Counted from the first letter of the stretch, positions 15,514 to 25,590 are shown. The stretch is 42,122 nt of DNA from Halomonas sp. (GCF_007692655.1 NZ_REBQ01000148.1:1-42122), one strand, 5' to 3'. Notes: generated by a model not told the origin, from the sequence alone. Numbers and translations: made by a program.

Positions 15514-16647
15514 ATGGAAGTATCTGAACAGACATTGGCGGCCCCCCTTTTTGAACCTTTCGTTTTGGGGAAAATGGCTCTCAGCAATCGCATCGTGATG
15601 GCGCCGATGACCCGTAATCACTCCCCTGGTGGTGTGCCTGGTGAAGATGTAGCAGCTTATTATAAAAGCCGTGCCGAAGGCGGTGTGGGGCTCATTATCA
15701 CCGAAGGCACCTATATTGATCATCCCGGTGCTAACGGCTACCCCGGCGTCCCTGCCTTTCATGGCGAACCGGCGTTGGCAGGCTGGCAGCAGGTGGTGGA
15801 AGGTGTCCATGCCGCTGGCGGAAAGATTGTGCCGCAGCTTTGGCACGTAGGCCGCGAGCGTCGTTCCGGCGTTGAGCCAGATACCAGCGTGCCAGGTTTT
15901 GGTCCGATGGCTATCGTCGAAGACGGCGTTGAAGTGGTTCGGGCCATGAATGAAGACGATATGCATGAAGTGGCTGCTTCATTTGCCCGTGCCGCAAGTG
16001 ATGCCCAGCGCATTGGCTTTGATGGTATTGAACTCCACGGTGCCCATGGCTATTTAATCGACCAGTTCCTGTGGGCTGAAAGTAACCAGCGCACGGATGC
16101 TTTTGGTGGCTGTGCGGAAAACCGTCTGCGCTTCCCGCGCATGATTGTGCGCGCGGTGCGTGAAGCGGTGGGGCCGGATTTCCCAATTATATTCCGTTTC
16201 TCGCAGTGGAAACTCTCCGACTACGAGGCGATTATCGCCGAAACCCCCGACGCGCTGGGCGAGATGCTCAAGCCGTTGGCCGCTGACGGCGTGGATATTT
16301 TCCACGCCAGCACGCGTCGCGTCTGGGAGCCAGGTTTTGAGGGCAGTGATAAAACGCTGGCGGCCTGGACGCGGGAATTGACCGGCAAGCCGGTTATTGC
16401 CGTTGGCAGCGTGGGTCTTGATAAAACGTTCCGCACGGGCCACTTTACCCGTACGGAAGACCCCACCTCTAAAAGCCGTGTCAATGTGGAAGAGCTGGCA
16501 ATGTGGCGGGCGCGTGGTGATTTTGATCTGATCGCGATTGGTCGCGCGCTGCTTTCTGACCCTCAATGGGCCAATAAGGTACGCGATGGAGAGCTTGAGG
16601 CGTTATTAGACTTCGACCGCAGTGCGCTGGATACGCTTGTTCGTTAA
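15514..16647 (+). CDS. NADH:flavin oxidoreductase, Old Yellow Enzyme family
   Basis: A 377-residue FMN-dependent ene-reductase of the OYE / 12-oxophytodienoate reductase-like group, reducing activated C=C bonds with NAD(P)H. Seen: N-terminal LFEPFVLGKMALSNRIVMAPMTRN (FMN phosphate/ring contact), EGTYIDHPGANGYPGVPAF, QLWHVGR (about 108-114), the substrate-anion pair His175/His178 with Tyr180 in GIELHGAHGYLIDQFLWAESNQRTDAFGG, and the C-terminal FMN phosphate block DFDLIAIGRALLSDPQW. The physiological substrate is unknown; electrophile or nitro-compound detoxification is common in the family. It is a single gene with a dyad operator in front and an ArsR regulator 107 bp behind. Confidence 0.93.
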   Translation: MEVSEQTLAAPLFEPFVLGKMALSNRIVMAPMTRNHSPGGVPGEDVAAYYKSRAEGGVGLIITEGTYIDHPGANGYPGVPAFHGEPALAGWQQVVEGVHAAGGKIVPQLWHVGRERRSGVEPDTSVPGFGPMAIVEDGVEVVRAMNEDDMHEVAASFARAASDAQRIGFDGIELHGAHGYLIDQFLWAESNQRTDAFGGCAENRLRFPRMIVRAVREAVGPDFPIIFRFSQWKLSDYEAIIAETPDALGEMLKPLAADGVDIFHASTRRVWEPGFEGSDKTLAAWTRELTGKPVIAVGSVGLDKTFRTGHFTRTEDPTSKSRVNVEELAMWRARGDFDLIAIGRALLSDPQWANKVRDGELEALLDFDRSALDTLVR

Positions 16648-16760
16648 CCTCCGGGTGCGCTAGTTAACGGCTGCTACGTTGATACGTTAGGGGCAGGCTG
16701 CCTCGGCACTCTGCCCCTGAATGCGTATAATGATCTGGCTATCAACGAACGGCTGTGATC

Positions 16761-17060
16761 ATGGATATCAATACCGTTTTAAGCGCTCTGGCCAACCCAG
16801 TGCGTCTCGACATTTTGTCTTGGCTGAAAGAGCCAGAGCGCCATTTCCCGCCGCAGAAAGATACGGCGCCAAAGGGCGGCGTATGCGTGAGTCATATTCG
16901 TGACAAGACGGGCCTTTCTCAGCCGACCATCTCGCTATACCTTTCCACCCTTTATCGTGCGGGCCTGGTCTCCTCTAAACGCGTAGGCCAGTGGACCTAC
17001 TACCGCTACGAGCATGAAGTGGCAGAAGCCTTTCTGCATGAGCTTGGCGAGCGGTTATAG
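16761..17060 (+). CDS. ArsR family winged-helix repressor
   Basis: A 99-residue regulator with the ArsR/SmtB fold: ANPVRLDILSWLKEPE (helix 1-2), then GVCVSHIRDKTGLSQPTISLYLSTLYRAGLVSSKRVGQWTYYRYE (recognition helix and wing, about 38-82). One Cys (about residue 40, in GVCVSH) lies where metal-sensing ArsR proteins carry the CVCxL motif, but only a single Cys is present. Thiol or electrophile sensing, or no metal sensing, is therefore more likely than arsenic or cadmium binding. ATG 16761 is preferred over a GTG two codons earlier; neither has a strong ribosome site. It follows the OYE reductase in the same direction and is the likely regulator of that gene; a strong bidirectional terminator closes the pair. 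Confidence 0.88.
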   Translation: MDINTVLSALANPVRLDILSWLKEPERHFPPQKDTAPKGGVCVSHIRDKTGLSQPTISLYLSTLYRAGLVSSKRVGQWTYYRYEHEVAEAFLHELGERL

Positions 17061-17083
17061 CGGTTATACAACCCTGCTCTCTT

Positions 17084-17123
17084 TAAACGACAAAACCCCA
17101 CGGATGTGGGGTTTTGTCGTTTA
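17084..17123. terminator. Strong bidirectional terminator
   Basis: A perfect 18-bp stem with GGAT loop lies between the convergent arsR-type and mrcA genes. The arm ends in AAAACCCCAC / GTGGGGTTTT with T-rich flanks on both strands. Confidence 0.88.
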
Positions 17124-17206
17124 CTATCGGTGTTACTCGCCATGGTTCGCTACTAGCGACAAGGCCTAGGCTGTTGCCAGGCCTTGTCAGCGAGCTGGGA
17201 GGAGCG

Positions 17207-19735
17207 TTAGAAGATTGACTCGGCGGCACCTGAACCTTGCGAGCCACTGGCTTCTTCCAGCTCGCGGCTAATGCGGCGCTGCTGGTAATCCGGCAGGTGG
17301 TCCCGGTGGAACAGTTCGGACATGCCACCCGACTGATCGTCAGGTAGGCGACGGCCGGTGTCAGGATCGACGCGGGCGGTCACGATAGTGTCCGGACGCT
17401 CTGGTATCGCATTAGGCCTTCCCTCCAATGCCGCCTCCATAAACTCTATCCAGATGGGGAGGGCGGCGTTAGCGCCGTATTCAGCGATAGTTTCGTTACT
17501 GTCTTTACCTACCCATACGGTGGTCACAAGATCGCTGTTGAAGCCAGCGAACCAAGCGTCACGCTGGCTGTTGGTGGTGCCGGTTTTGCCAACGATATCG
17601 TCGCGGTTCAGGCTTAGTGCACCACGGCCAGTGCCCGAGGTAATAACGTCACGCAGCATGTCGCGCAGAATATACACGGCAGCCGGGTCAGCAACACGGT
17701 CTGCAACCGGGTATTCACGCCCATCAATTTCAACGGTCTCCTGACCTTCTGCACAGTTGGGGCAGGCTACCCTGGGGGTCGCTTCGTCAACGATTTCAGT
17801 GTCGTCGTTGCGGGTAACCCGTTCAATAAACCAAGGCGCTACCTGAAAACCACCGTTGGCCAATACGGCATAGGCATTAGTCATCTCCATCGGCGTTAAA
17901 CTCGCGCTACCCAGGGCCAGCGCCAAACCGTTGGGTAGGCGCCCTGGGGCAAAGCCAAAGCCTTCTAGGTAGCTAATGGTGTGGTCCAGTCCCATGGTCT
18001 GTAGCACCCGGATAGTGACCAGGTTACGCGAGCGTGCAAGAGCTGGGCGCAACCGCATAGGGCCTTGGAAATCACGGCTAGAGTTAACCGGGCGCCACAG
18101 GGCGTTACTGCCATCATCAAGCACAACCGGTGCATCGTTAACCACGCTGGCGGCGTTCATCTCACCATCTTCCAGGGCCGCCAAGTAAATAAACGGTTTA
18201 AAGATAGAGCCTGATTGGCGCTGCGCCTGAACGGCACGGTTAAACTTACTGGCGTTAAAGTCAAAGCCACCCTGAAGGGCAAGGATCGCACCTGTGCGCG
18301 GGTCTTGAGCAACCAGCGAGCCTTCGGCATCTGGACGCTGGGAGAGCCGCAGGTTGCCGTCTTCGTTTGCGACCACGCGTACCAGGTCGCCACGCACGGC
18401 AATTTGATCCGCCGAGCTAGGCTCTGCGCCTCGGCTACGCGGGCTTAGGTAGGGACGGGCCCAGCTTAAGCCTTCCCAGGCAATCGTTTGTAATCCACCG
18501 TTGCGGGTCAGTACCTGCATTTCGCGGCCGCTGCTTTCTACCACAATAGCGGGTTGTAAAAGGCCGTAGTTTGGCGTGCGCTCAAGCACCTGAACCCAGT
18601 TGCTGACGTCGCCATCAATACCTTCAACTTCCGTTTGGCTACGCTGGGCCGCTTGACGCGCCGTCTGACGAATCTCCGGCGACTCTGATAGCTCCTCTTC
18701 CAGACCCTGAGTCGCGGTTTGCTCCTGTGCTTCAACAAGGCTGGAGGCAATTTCACGCTGCTCTGGTCCACGCCAGCCGTGGCGAAGGTCGTAAGCAATG
18801 AGGCCATTGGCCAGTGCTTGGCGGGCAAAGGGCTGAATTTCACTATCAATGGTCGTGTAAACGCGATAGCCACCGGTGTAGGCAGCGTCCCCATAGCGTT
18901 CAACGGCATACTGGCGCGCCATTTCTGAGACGTAGGCGGCGTCAACTTCTGCTTGCGTGAAGAAGCGGCGGGCAGTCACCGGCTCTTGAACGGCGGCCTG
19001 ATAGGCAGCATCGTCGATGTACCCGAGACCACGCATGCGGAATAGAATCCAGTTACGGCGAATCAGCGAACGTTCGGAGTTAGCCAGCGGGTTAAACGCC
19101 GACGGTGCCTTGGGCAGGCCAGCAATCATGGCCGTTTGGGCAAGATTGAGTTCAGCTAGCGGCTTGTCGTAATAGGTTTCAGCGGCGGCTGCGATACCGT
19201 AGGCGCGATTACCCAGGAAAATCTTATTAACGTAAAGCTCAAAAATCTCTTGTTTGTTTAATACCTGCTCCATTTGAAGCGCCAGCAGGATTTCGCGGAT
19301 TTTACGAGTAAAGGTTTGGTCCAGGGTCAGCATATAGTTACGTGCCACCTGCATGGTGATCGTAGAGCCGCCGGACTGAATGGTGCCCCCGCTTTGCACC
19401 AGTTCTTTCATTGCGCGGGCCAACCCGCGTGGATCCACACCCGCGTGATCAAAAAAGTTCGCATCTTCAGCGGCAATTAACGCATTAACCATATCCTGGG
19501 GGATTTCATCAAAATCCACCGCCATGCGCCGCTCTTCACCGAACTCGCCAATCAATTTACCGTCGCGGGTAAAAATACGCAGCGGCGTATGCAGCTCAAA
19601 ATCCTGTAGCTGACGCACATCGGGCAGGCCCGGCGAAAAGTAAATAGCCGCCCCTACTACCGCCAGGGCGGTGGCGCCGACCAGCGATACGATAAGGAAA
19701 AACAGCGATAGAATAAGGGTTCGAAGAAACGTCAT
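17207..19735 (-). CDS. mrcA: Penicillin-binding protein 1A (bifunctional class A PBP)
   Basis: An 842-residue inner-membrane enzyme that polymerises (glycosyltransferase) and cross-links (transpeptidase) peptidoglycan. It has a single N-terminal membrane anchor at about residues 5-34. The GT51 domain shows catalytic Glu90 in ALIAAEDANFFDHAGVDPRG and GGSTITMQVARN. A middle OB-like (ODP) region follows. The transpeptidase domain has the nucleophile Ser510 in SGSIFKP (SxxK, Lys513), an SxN motif (SRN in LARSRNLVTIRVL) and KTGTT near residue 740. Length and order match gammaproteobacterial PBP1A. It is divergent from pilM with about 200 bp between the starts, the arrangement usual in Pseudomonas and relatives. 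Confidence 0.96.
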   Translation of the reverse strand: MTFLRTLILSLFFLIVSLVGATALAVVGAAIYFSPGLPDVRQLQDFELHTPLRIFTRDGKLIGEFGEERRMAVDFDEIPQDMVNALIAAEDANFFDHAGVDPRGLARAMKELVQSGGTIQSGGSTITMQVARNYMLTLDQTFTRKIREILLALQMEQVLNKQEIFELYVNKIFLGNRAYGIAAAAETYYDKPLAELNLAQTAMIAGLPKAPSAFNPLANSERSLIRRNWILFRMRGLGYIDDAAYQAAVQEPVTARRFFTQAEVDAAYVSEMARQYAVERYGDAAYTGGYRVYTTIDSEIQPFARQALANGLIAYDLRHGWRGPEQREIASSLVEAQEQTATQGLEEELSESPEIRQTARQAAQRSQTEVEGIDGDVSNWVQVLERTPNYGLLQPAIVVESSGREMQVLTRNGGLQTIAWEGLSWARPYLSPRSRGAEPSSADQIAVRGDLVRVVANEDGNLRLSQRPDAEGSLVAQDPRTGAILALQGGFDFNASKFNRAVQAQRQSGSIFKPFIYLAALEDGEMNAASVVNDAPVVLDDGSNALWRPVNSSRDFQGPMRLRPALARSRNLVTIRVLQTMGLDHTISYLEGFGFAPGRLPNGLALALGSASLTPMEMTNAYAVLANGGFQVAPWFIERVTRNDDTEIVDEATPRVACPNCAEGQETVEIDGREYPVADRVADPAAVYILRDMLRDVITSGTGRGALSLNRDDIVGKTGTTNSQRDAWFAGFNSDLVTTVWVGKDSNETIAEYGANAALPIWIEFMEAALEGRPNAIPERPDTIVTARVDPDTGRRLPDDQSGGMSELFHRDHLPDYQQRRISRELEEASGSQGSGAAESIF

Positions 19736-19936
19736 GAACGGAGAGCACCCAGAAAGTATAAAAGGATCGGCGTTTAAACGGCCGTATCACGTAAATTGGC
19801 AGCCATTATAAGAAGCAGAGGCGGCGGCCACCAGTGTTGATGTGCGGTATGTTGCTTCGAGTGTGATTTAGATAAAAATCATGTAACCTCAAACTACGCA
19901 ATAAGCAGGCGGTAAGTAGGCGGAGCAGAACCGAAC

Positions 19937-20998
19937 ATGCGCTTTCTTGGAACCGGTAAAAGGTTGATCGGCGTCGATATTACTTCGGCGGCCGTTAAGC
20001 TGCTTGAGCTGAAAAAGTGCCACACGTATTACCAGGTAGAAAGCTACGCCATTATGCCATTACACGAAGGCGCAGTGGTGGAGCGGCGCATTTGCGATAT
20101 GGATAGCGTTTCAAGTGTCCTTATCCGTGCTATTGAATATGCAAAACCCTCAACTCGCAAGGCCATCGTCGCCGTTCCTGCTAATACAGCGATTACCAAA
20201 ATGCTCAGTTTTCCTATTGATTTAAGCGAAGAGGAAATTGAAGCGCAGATTATAACCCGGTACGACCAATTTCTCCCCTTTCCGTTCAATGAAGCCGCCT
20301 TCGATTTTCAGTGTCTTGGTCCTGCGCCCTTCGATGAAAAGCTCCAGCAGGTCTTGCTGGTTGCCTGTAAGCAGCGGGATGTCACCCAACTCACTGATAC
20401 CCTGGAGCGTGCTGGCTTAGAGCCATCAATTGTGGAGGTGGAAACCTTTGCCATAGAGCGTGCGCTGGCTGAACTGTACGGTCAGTTAAAAACAGAAAAT
20501 GAACCAGCGGCCAGCGTAGGCTTCGTTGATATTGGTGCCAATACGACTGCCTTTCACGTTGTCCGGGACGGACAAATTGTTTATAGCCGAGATACGCTGT
20601 TTGGCGGACGCCAACTGACGGAGGCGATTCGTCAATGCCATGGTGTAAGCATGGAAGAGGCTGATATCGCTAAAAAGCTCGGTGAGTTACCCAGCGATTA
20701 CCATGCAAAAGTTGTTAGTCCCTTTGTCGGAACCGTGGTGCAGGATATTAGGCGCTCTTTACAGCTTTACTACAGCGCCGGTCGTCAGCAGGAAGTAAAA
20801 CACATCGTATTGGCGGGTGGCTCCAGCGTCATTCCAGGGCTCGCCGAGCGCATGGCTGAAGGTTGTGACATGCCCGTGACCATGGCCAATCCTTTTCAGC
20901 GCATGCAGGTAAATAAACGTTTAAATCAGCAAGCCTTGATGAGTGCTGGGCCCGCCATGCTAACGGCGAGTGGTTTAGCCATAAGAATGAGTCAATGA
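19937..20998 (+). CDS. pilM: Type IV pilus assembly protein PilM
   Basis: A 353-residue cytoplasmic actin/FtsA-like ATPase-fold protein that forms the inner ring of the type IV pilus alignment complex and binds the N-terminal tail of PilN. The FtsA-like nucleotide pattern is seen: LIGVDITSAAVKLLEL at the start (phosphate 1), VGFVDIGANTTAFHVVRDG (about 193-211, phosphate 2) and IVLAGGSSVIPGLAERMAE (adenosine region, about 292-310). It is the first gene of pilMNOPQ; its stop overlaps the pilN start by 4 bp. Confidence 0.95.
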   Translation: MRFLGTGKRLIGVDITSAAVKLLELKKCHTYYQVESYAIMPLHEGAVVERRICDMDSVSSVLIRAIEYAKPSTRKAIVAVPANTAITKMLSFPIDLSEEEIEAQIITRYDQFLPFPFNEAAFDFQCLGPAPFDEKLQQVLLVACKQRDVTQLTDTLERAGLEPSIVEVETFAIERALAELYGQLKTENEPAASVGFVDIGANTTAFHVVRDGQIVYSRDTLFGGRQLTEAIRQCHGVSMEEADIAKKLGELPSDYHAKVVSPFVGTVVQDIRRSLQLYYSAGRQQEVKHIVLAGGSSVIPGLAERMAEGCDMPVTMANPFQRMQVNKRLNQQALMSAGPAMLTASGLAIRMSQ

Positions 20999-21606
20999 GT
21001 ATACGCATTAACCTACTTCCCTGGCGTGAGGCCAGGCGCGGTCGGCGAACACGGCACTTCTATGCATGGGTCGCTCTTATGTTGGTACTGGGAGGCGGAC
21101 TCGGGTGGCTAATGGCACAGGTTTATCAGCATAAGCTGGCCGTGCAACTGCAGCGCAATACATTTATTAGTGACCAGATGGCGCGTTTAAATGCCGACAT
21201 TGAGGAGGTGGCGAGTTATCAACGTAGTGCCGCCCATTTACGAGAGCAGTTAACGGTTTTTCAGGCGCTAGAGTCTCAGCGTTTGGATACCCTACAGCTA
21301 TTTAACGATGTGGCTGAAAGCGTTGTGGATGGTGTGATCTATCAGCAGTTATCGAAAACCGGCAATCGCATCAGCGTCACAGGGATTGCCGAGAATGAGC
21401 GGCAAGTTTTCGAGCAACTGCGCAGTATTGCCGAGCAGCCTGGTTTAGGCGTTCCCTCCCTGTCTGCTATGGAGAGCGACCCACAAGGTGCCGGGAGAGT
21501 GTTTCGCTTTAGCGTAGAACAGAAAGCGTTAGACATACCGCCCGGTGCTTTGGCGTCAGATAGCACCCCGGCGTCACAAAGGGGTGCCCAGGAGTTGGTG
21601 CCATGA
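20995..21606 (+). CDS. pilN: Type IV pilus assembly protein PilN
   Basis: A 203-residue bitopic inner-membrane protein. The short N-terminal cytoplasmic tail MSIRINLLPWREARRGRR carries the conserved INLLPWRE motif that docks into PilM. One membrane segment (about 26-44) is followed by a coiled coil (about 48-95) and a ferredoxin-like periplasmic domain that pairs with PilO. The gene overlaps pilM and pilO by 4 bp each, so the proteins are made stoichiometrically. A Pro/Ser-rich tail (about 180-203) is unremarkable. Confidence 0.94.
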   Translation: MSIRINLLPWREARRGRRTRHFYAWVALMLVLGGGLGWLMAQVYQHKLAVQLQRNTFISDQMARLNADIEEVASYQRSAAHLREQLTVFQALESQRLDTLQLFNDVAESVVDGVIYQQLSKTGNRISVTGIAENERQVFEQLRSIAEQPGLGVPSLSAMESDPQGAGRVFRFSVEQKALDIPPGALASDSTPASQRGAQELVP

Positions 21607-22277
21607 AGCCAACTTTTGCCAGGCTTAGCCGAGAGCAGTGGACGCTTGAGTGGCGGCGCCTGCGGGAGGTGGATTGGCGCGAACTGGAGATGGAGGAAGC
21701 CGGTGAATGGCCTTGGCTATTGAAGGTGTTGGTCTGCTGCCTGTCTGTGTTGGTAGCGTTCAGCGTGACGGTATGGCTGGCGGTGAGTGACCACCGCGAA
21801 GCCCTGAGGGCGGCGCAGCGTGAAGAGGTTCGGCTGTTGAGCGATTACCGCAGCAGGGCGTCTGACGTTGCTTTCTTACCGGAATTGCGCGAGCAATTCT
21901 CCTCACTTGAGGCTCAGGTGTCGCGTTTGCACACGATGCTGCCTGGCGATGCAGAGCTCCCCACGCTGTTGGATAGTATTAGCGATGCAGCCATCGACAG
22001 CCAGCTGACTATTGAAACGATTCGGCTACGTCCTGCCTTGAATCACACTTACTACGTAGAGCAGCCGCTGGATATTCAGGTGAGTGGAGGGTATCACCAG
22101 CTTGCTCGTTTTATTGCCGATGTTGCCTCTCTGCCATGGATTGTCACCCTGCACGATTTTAGCTTGATGCCGATTGAATCGCGGGGGGACACCCTGCGCC
22201 TTTCTTTGCTAGCCCATACCTATCGCGTCGTGGATGAGAATGAGCAGTCGGCTTTGAACGGGGCGCCAGCGCCATGA
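21603..22277 (+). CDS. pilO: Type IV pilus assembly protein PilO
   Basis: A 224-residue inner-membrane protein that heterodimerises with PilN to link the cytoplasmic and outer-membrane parts of the pilus machine. It has a cytoplasmic N-terminus with W-R-x-L-R-E-V-D-W-R-E-L repeats, one membrane segment (about 43-63), a periplasmic coiled coil (about 68-115) and the PilO ferredoxin-like domain (LLDSISDAAIDSQLTIETIRLRP; YYVEQPLDIQVSGGYHQLARFIADVASLPWIVTLHDFSL). It has 4-bp overlaps with pilN and pilP. Confidence 0.94.
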   Translation: MKPTFARLSREQWTLEWRRLREVDWRELEMEEAGEWPWLLKVLVCCLSVLVAFSVTVWLAVSDHREALRAAQREEVRLLSDYRSRASDVAFLPELREQFSSLEAQVSRLHTMLPGDAELPTLLDSISDAAIDSQLTIETIRLRPALNHTYYVEQPLDIQVSGGYHQLARFIADVASLPWIVTLHDFSLMPIESRGDTLRLSLLAHTYRVVDENEQSALNGAPAP

Positions 22278-22816
22278 ACCCAGTAGTCCTCATGGCGCTG
22301 GCAGTGGTAGCAGGAGGGCTATCAGGCTGTGCAGATGCTGAGTTGGATCAGCTCGACAGCACCCTCGGTGCTATGCGCCAATCACCTTCCGGACAGCCTC
22401 CTGATGCTACCGTTGCGTTACCTGATAGCCACTCGCTTGCTTATTTATATAGCGAGCGGCGAAGTCCTTTTTTGCCGCCAGGAGTGGTCAAAGACCCCGC
22501 TGCCAATCCTACCGATGGTGCGCTGGCGCCTGATCAGCAGCGCACGCCGGAGCCATTGGAGCGTTTTCAGCTGCACGAGCTGCGCCTCGTAGGTACGTTG
22601 CGCACAGGGGAGCGGCAGGTGGCCATGATTGCCTCCCCCGATGGCAACGTCATCAGTGTGCGAGTAGGCAATTATGTCGGCACTGACCATGGGCGTATCA
22701 GCCATATTGGGGCTGAGGAGGTGCAGGTGAGCGAGCGGGTGTTCAGCCCGCATGACGGCTGGCAGGAGCGTCGCGTTACCCTAGCGATCAATGCTCAGCG
22801 CAGTGCGCAACAATAG
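22274..22816 (+). CDS. pilP: Type IV pilus lipoprotein PilP
   Basis: A 180-residue lipoprotein with signal peptide and lipobox Leu-Ser-Gly-Cys (Cys19 as the lipidated residue). A disordered linker (about 20-95) leads to a C-terminal beta-domain (ERFQLHELRLVGTLRTGERQVAMIASPDGNVISVRVGNYVGTDHGRISHIGAEEVQVSE) that contacts the N0/N1 domains of PilQ. It bridges the PilNO dimer to the secretin. It overlaps pilO by 4 bp. Unusually, about 144 bp separates it from pilQ. Confidence 0.93.
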   Translation: MNPVVLMALAVVAGGLSGCADAELDQLDSTLGAMRQSPSGQPPDATVALPDSHSLAYLYSERRSPFLPPGVVKDPAANPTDGALAPDQQRTPEPLERFQLHELRLVGTLRTGERQVAMIASPDGNVISVRVGNYVGTDHGRISHIGAEEVQVSERVFSPHDGWQERRVTLAINAQRSAQQ

Positions 22817-22857
22817 CTAAAGTAGTGCATTCTTAACTATTATTTGTTAGAACAGTG

Positions 22858-22883
22858 GTTGCTAAAGAAGGTTGCTAAAGAAG
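22858..22883 (+). repeat. Perfect 13-bp tandem duplication between pilP and pilQ
   Basis: GTTGCTAAAGAAG occurs twice in direct succession (22858-22870 and 22871-22883). A related CTAAAG stretch lies just after the pilP stop. No operator or hairpin was identified. The repeat could have enlarged the intercistronic gap. Confidence 0.7.
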
Positions 22884-22960
22884 TTAGTTAAGCATTTTAA
22901 AAAAGCACGGCTACCTCAAGTGGCTATGCAATCACTATATCGGTAAGCGAATCATAGCCC

Positions 22961-25006
22961 ATGGCCGTCACCGCTTGGCAAAATGCCCGTTGGATATTCA
23001 AAGCAGCACTGCTGTGTTTGTTGCTGACCTCATTGGCAGAGGCGTCAGTGCTGACCAATATCGAGGTACAGACTTTAGAAAATGGCGAGGTGGGCATTGA
23101 TCTGTACTTCACTGGCGGAGTGCCCGAAGTACGCAGCTATAGTCTCGATTCACCGCCACGAGTGGCGCTGGATTTCGCCAACACTCAAAACGCCTTGGTC
23201 CAGCGGCGCCAGACTATCGGCCGTGGTGGTGTTGAACATATCACTGCCTTGGAGGGCAGTGGTCGCACGCGGTTAGTGGTGAGTCTTAACGAGCCGAAAG
23301 ATTACCACTACCGCGTAATGGATGAACGGCTAAGTATTACCTTTGCTGCCGTGGCGAGCAATGTCCCGGTCGCTTTAACGTCGTTAGAGACGGATAAAAA
23401 ACCACGCATTGAAAATATTGATTTTCGACGTGGGCCCGACGGTGCCGGTCGGCTATTAGTCACGCTAGACCGTGAAGGCATTGAGGCTAAGGTTCGGGAA
23501 GAAGAGGTCGGGCAAGCGGTCGTGGTATTAGACGATGTGGCAATTCCCGATTCACTGAATCACATCTACGACGTGACCGACTTCGCCACGCCAATCACTC
23601 GAATTACCCCGCGGCCAGGCCCCCGCGATACCCAGTTATCGCTAGCAATGCAGGGGGCTTATGCAATGGTGTCATCACACAGCGGTCGCACGCTCACGGT
23701 GGAGGTTCAGCCTGTTCATGACCAGCCCCAAAAGCTCCTTCAAGGAGCGGGTGAACGTTTCGATGGGGAGCGATTGAGTCTCCATGTTCAGGATATCGAA
23801 GTGCGCGCTGTACTGGCGACGCTGGCTGAGTTTACCGGTTTAAACTTGGTGGCCAGTGACAGTGTGACCGGACGGGTAACGCTCAATCTAAATGATGTCC
23901 CCAGTGATCAGGCGCTGGCGGTGATTCTGCAAAACCAGGGGCTAGCGAGCCGAGAGCAGGGCAACATCCTGATGGTGGCGCCAGCCAGCGAATTGGCCGA
24001 TTTAGAGCGCCGGGAGCTAGAGACGCGCCATCAGCTTGAACTGCTCTCGCCGCTGGTCACTGAGTTCATCGAGATCAAGTACGCGCGGGCCGAAGAGTTG
24101 GCACAGCTACTGCGTGGGGGCGACGGCTTTGGGCTGCTCACCGAGCGTGGTCGGGTTAGCGTCGATCAGCGTACTAATACGCTACTGATTCAAGATACCC
24201 GTGCGCAAGTGAACGATATTTTGCGCACCCTTGAACGCCTGGATGTGGCCGTTCGCCAAGTGCAAATTGAAGCGCGTATTGTGATCGCCCGTGACACGGC
24301 CTCTCGTGAATTGGGAATTAACTGGGGCATGTCGAGCACGCGCGGCTTTCAGGAGAGCGATGGCGGCAACTTTGTCCGACGGGATATCAATCCGGCGGGC
24401 ATTAATCGCGCCCAAGGTGGTCTGGCAGTGGATTTAGGCGCAGGGGTAGGGCCTGGGGCGGGCTTTAGCTTCGGTTATTTGTCGGGTGATATTTTGCTGG
24501 ATCTGGAGCTGCGTGCGTTGGAAAGTGAAGGCAAGAGCCAGACCATTTCCCAGCCACGGATTATTACCGCCAACCAGCGTACCGCCAGGATCAGCCAAGG
24601 TGAAGAGCGTGCATTTCAGAGCGTGGACGGTAACAATAACCCGGACACCGACTTTAAACAGGCCGAACTTTCGTTGGAAGTTACCCCACAAATTACCCCG
24701 GATAATCGAATTATCATGGATCTGGTGATAAAAAATGACAGCTTCCGTGAATCTGAGTTTGGCGGCGAGCCGCCGATTGATACCAACCAGATTGAGACCC
24801 AGGTGCTGGTGGATAATGGTCAAACGGTAGTATTAGGCGGTATTTTGACCACTGAAGAGCTACGCCAAATCGCCAAAACTCCGCTATTGGGAGATATTCC
24901 TTTGCTAGGTAGACTGTTTCGCTATACCGAAGAGAGCAATGAGAAGGTAGAGTTGTTAGTCTTTATTACTCCACGACTCCTTGATGATGGCTTAACGGTT
25001 CGCTGA
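22961..25006 (+). CDS. pilQ: Type IV pilus secretin PilQ
   Basis: The outer-membrane secretin through which type IV pili leave the cell, 681 residues. A signal peptide ends near residue 29 ([10 protein letters not shown]). Two AMIN peptidoglycan-binding domains follow (about 30-130 and 145-245), then an STN/N0 domain (about 262-335), the N1 domain (about 365-430) and the C-terminal secretin barrel (about 470-675, with [21 protein letters not shown] and [20 protein letters not shown]). An in-frame TAG two codons upstream limits the start to ATG 22961, though the ribosome site is weak. aroK follows with a 1-bp overlap. Confidence 0.95.
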   Translation: MAVTAWQNARWIFKAALLCLLLTSLAEASVLTNIEVQTLENGEVGIDLYFTGGVPEVRSYSLDSPPRVALDFANTQNALVQRRQTIGRGGVEHITALEGSGRTRLVVSLNEPKDYHYRVMDERLSITFAAVASNVPVALTSLETDKKPRIENIDFRRGPDGAGRLLVTLDREGIEAKVREEEVGQAVVVLDDVAIPDSLNHIYDVTDFATPITRITPRPGPRDTQLSLAMQGAYAMVSSHSGRTLTVEVQPVHDQPQKLLQGAGERFDGERLSLHVQDIEVRAVLATLAEFTGLNLVASDSVTGRVTLNLNDVPSDQALAVILQNQGLASREQGNILMVAPASELADLERRELETRHQLELLSPLVTEFIEIKYARAEELAQLLRGGDGFGLLTERGRVSVDQRTNTLLIQDTRAQVNDILRTLERLDVAVRQVQIEARIVIARDTASRELGINWGMSSTRGFQESDGGNFVRRDINPAGINRAQGGLAVDLGAGVGPGAGFSFGYLSGDILLDLELRALESEGKSQTISQPRIITANQRTARISQGEERAFQSVDGNNNPDTDFKQAELSLEVTPQITPDNRIIMDLVIKNDSFRESEFGGEPPIDTNQIETQVLVDNGQTVVLGGILTTEELRQIAKTPLLGDIPLLGRLFRYTEESNEKVELLVFITPRLLDDGLTVR

Positions 25007-25590
25007 TGCAGGATTTACCCAATTTATTTCTAATTGGCCCCATGGGGGCCGGCAAAAGCACCATTGGCCGCCTGTTGGCGGCGGAGCTTTCGCGTCCGTT
25101 TTATGACAGTGACCACGCCATTCAAGACCGCTGCGGGGCAGATATCCCGTGGATTTTTGATGTGGAGGGTGAGCAAGGCTTTCGCCTGCGGGAAATTCAA
25201 ATGATTGATGAATTGACCCAGCTTTCTCCGGTGGTGGTGGCAACAGGCGGAGGTGCAGTGCTGCGGGAAGAGAATCGCCGGGCGCTACGCGAGCGAGGCA
25301 CAGTGGTGTATCTCCTTACCACCGTAGATCAACAGCTCAAACGAACGGCGAAAGACCGCAACCGGCCGCTGTTGCAATGTGCTAATCGCGAACAGGTGCT
25401 CAACGATATGTTTGCCCAGCGTGATCCACTTTATCGGGCCACCTCGGATATTGCGGTGCGCACCGACCGCCGCAGCCCACGGGCGGTGGTCAATGAAATC
25501 CTGCGCCGGGTGCATCGGCTGGTGGATCCGCTGGAGCCCCGATCGCAGCCGCACACGCCTGAACCGCTTAACCATAAGGCATCCACATGA
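25006..25590 (+). CDS. aroK: Shikimate kinase
   Basis: A P-loop kinase of 194 residues that phosphorylates shikimate at C3 with ATP, the fifth step of aromatic amino acid synthesis. Seen: Walker [10 protein letters not shown] (residues about 9-17), the shikimate-binding Asp in [28 protein letters not shown] (with the conserved Arg following), [13 protein letters not shown] (Walker B-like GGG), and the lid Arg region KDRNRPLLQ. The C-terminal 25 residues are a loose Pro/His-rich tail. Its ATG shares the A of the pilQ stop, and its end overlaps aroB by 4 bp; the pilus-aro arrangement is conserved in gammaproteobacteria. Confidence 0.95.
   Translation: MQDLPNLFLIGPMGAGKSTIGRLLAAELSRPFYDSDHAIQDRCGADIPWIFDVEGEQGFRLREIQMIDELTQLSPVVVATGGGAVLREENRRALRERGTVVYLLTTVDQQLKRTAKDRNRPLLQCANREQVLNDMFAQRDPLYRATSDIAVRTDRRSPRAVVNEILRRVHRLVDPLEPRSQPHTPEPLNHKAST

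Noticed and set aside
22858..22883. Pair of 13-bp direct repeats considered as the start of a CRISPR array
   Set aside because: Units are adjacent without spacers and far too short; no cas genes in the window.
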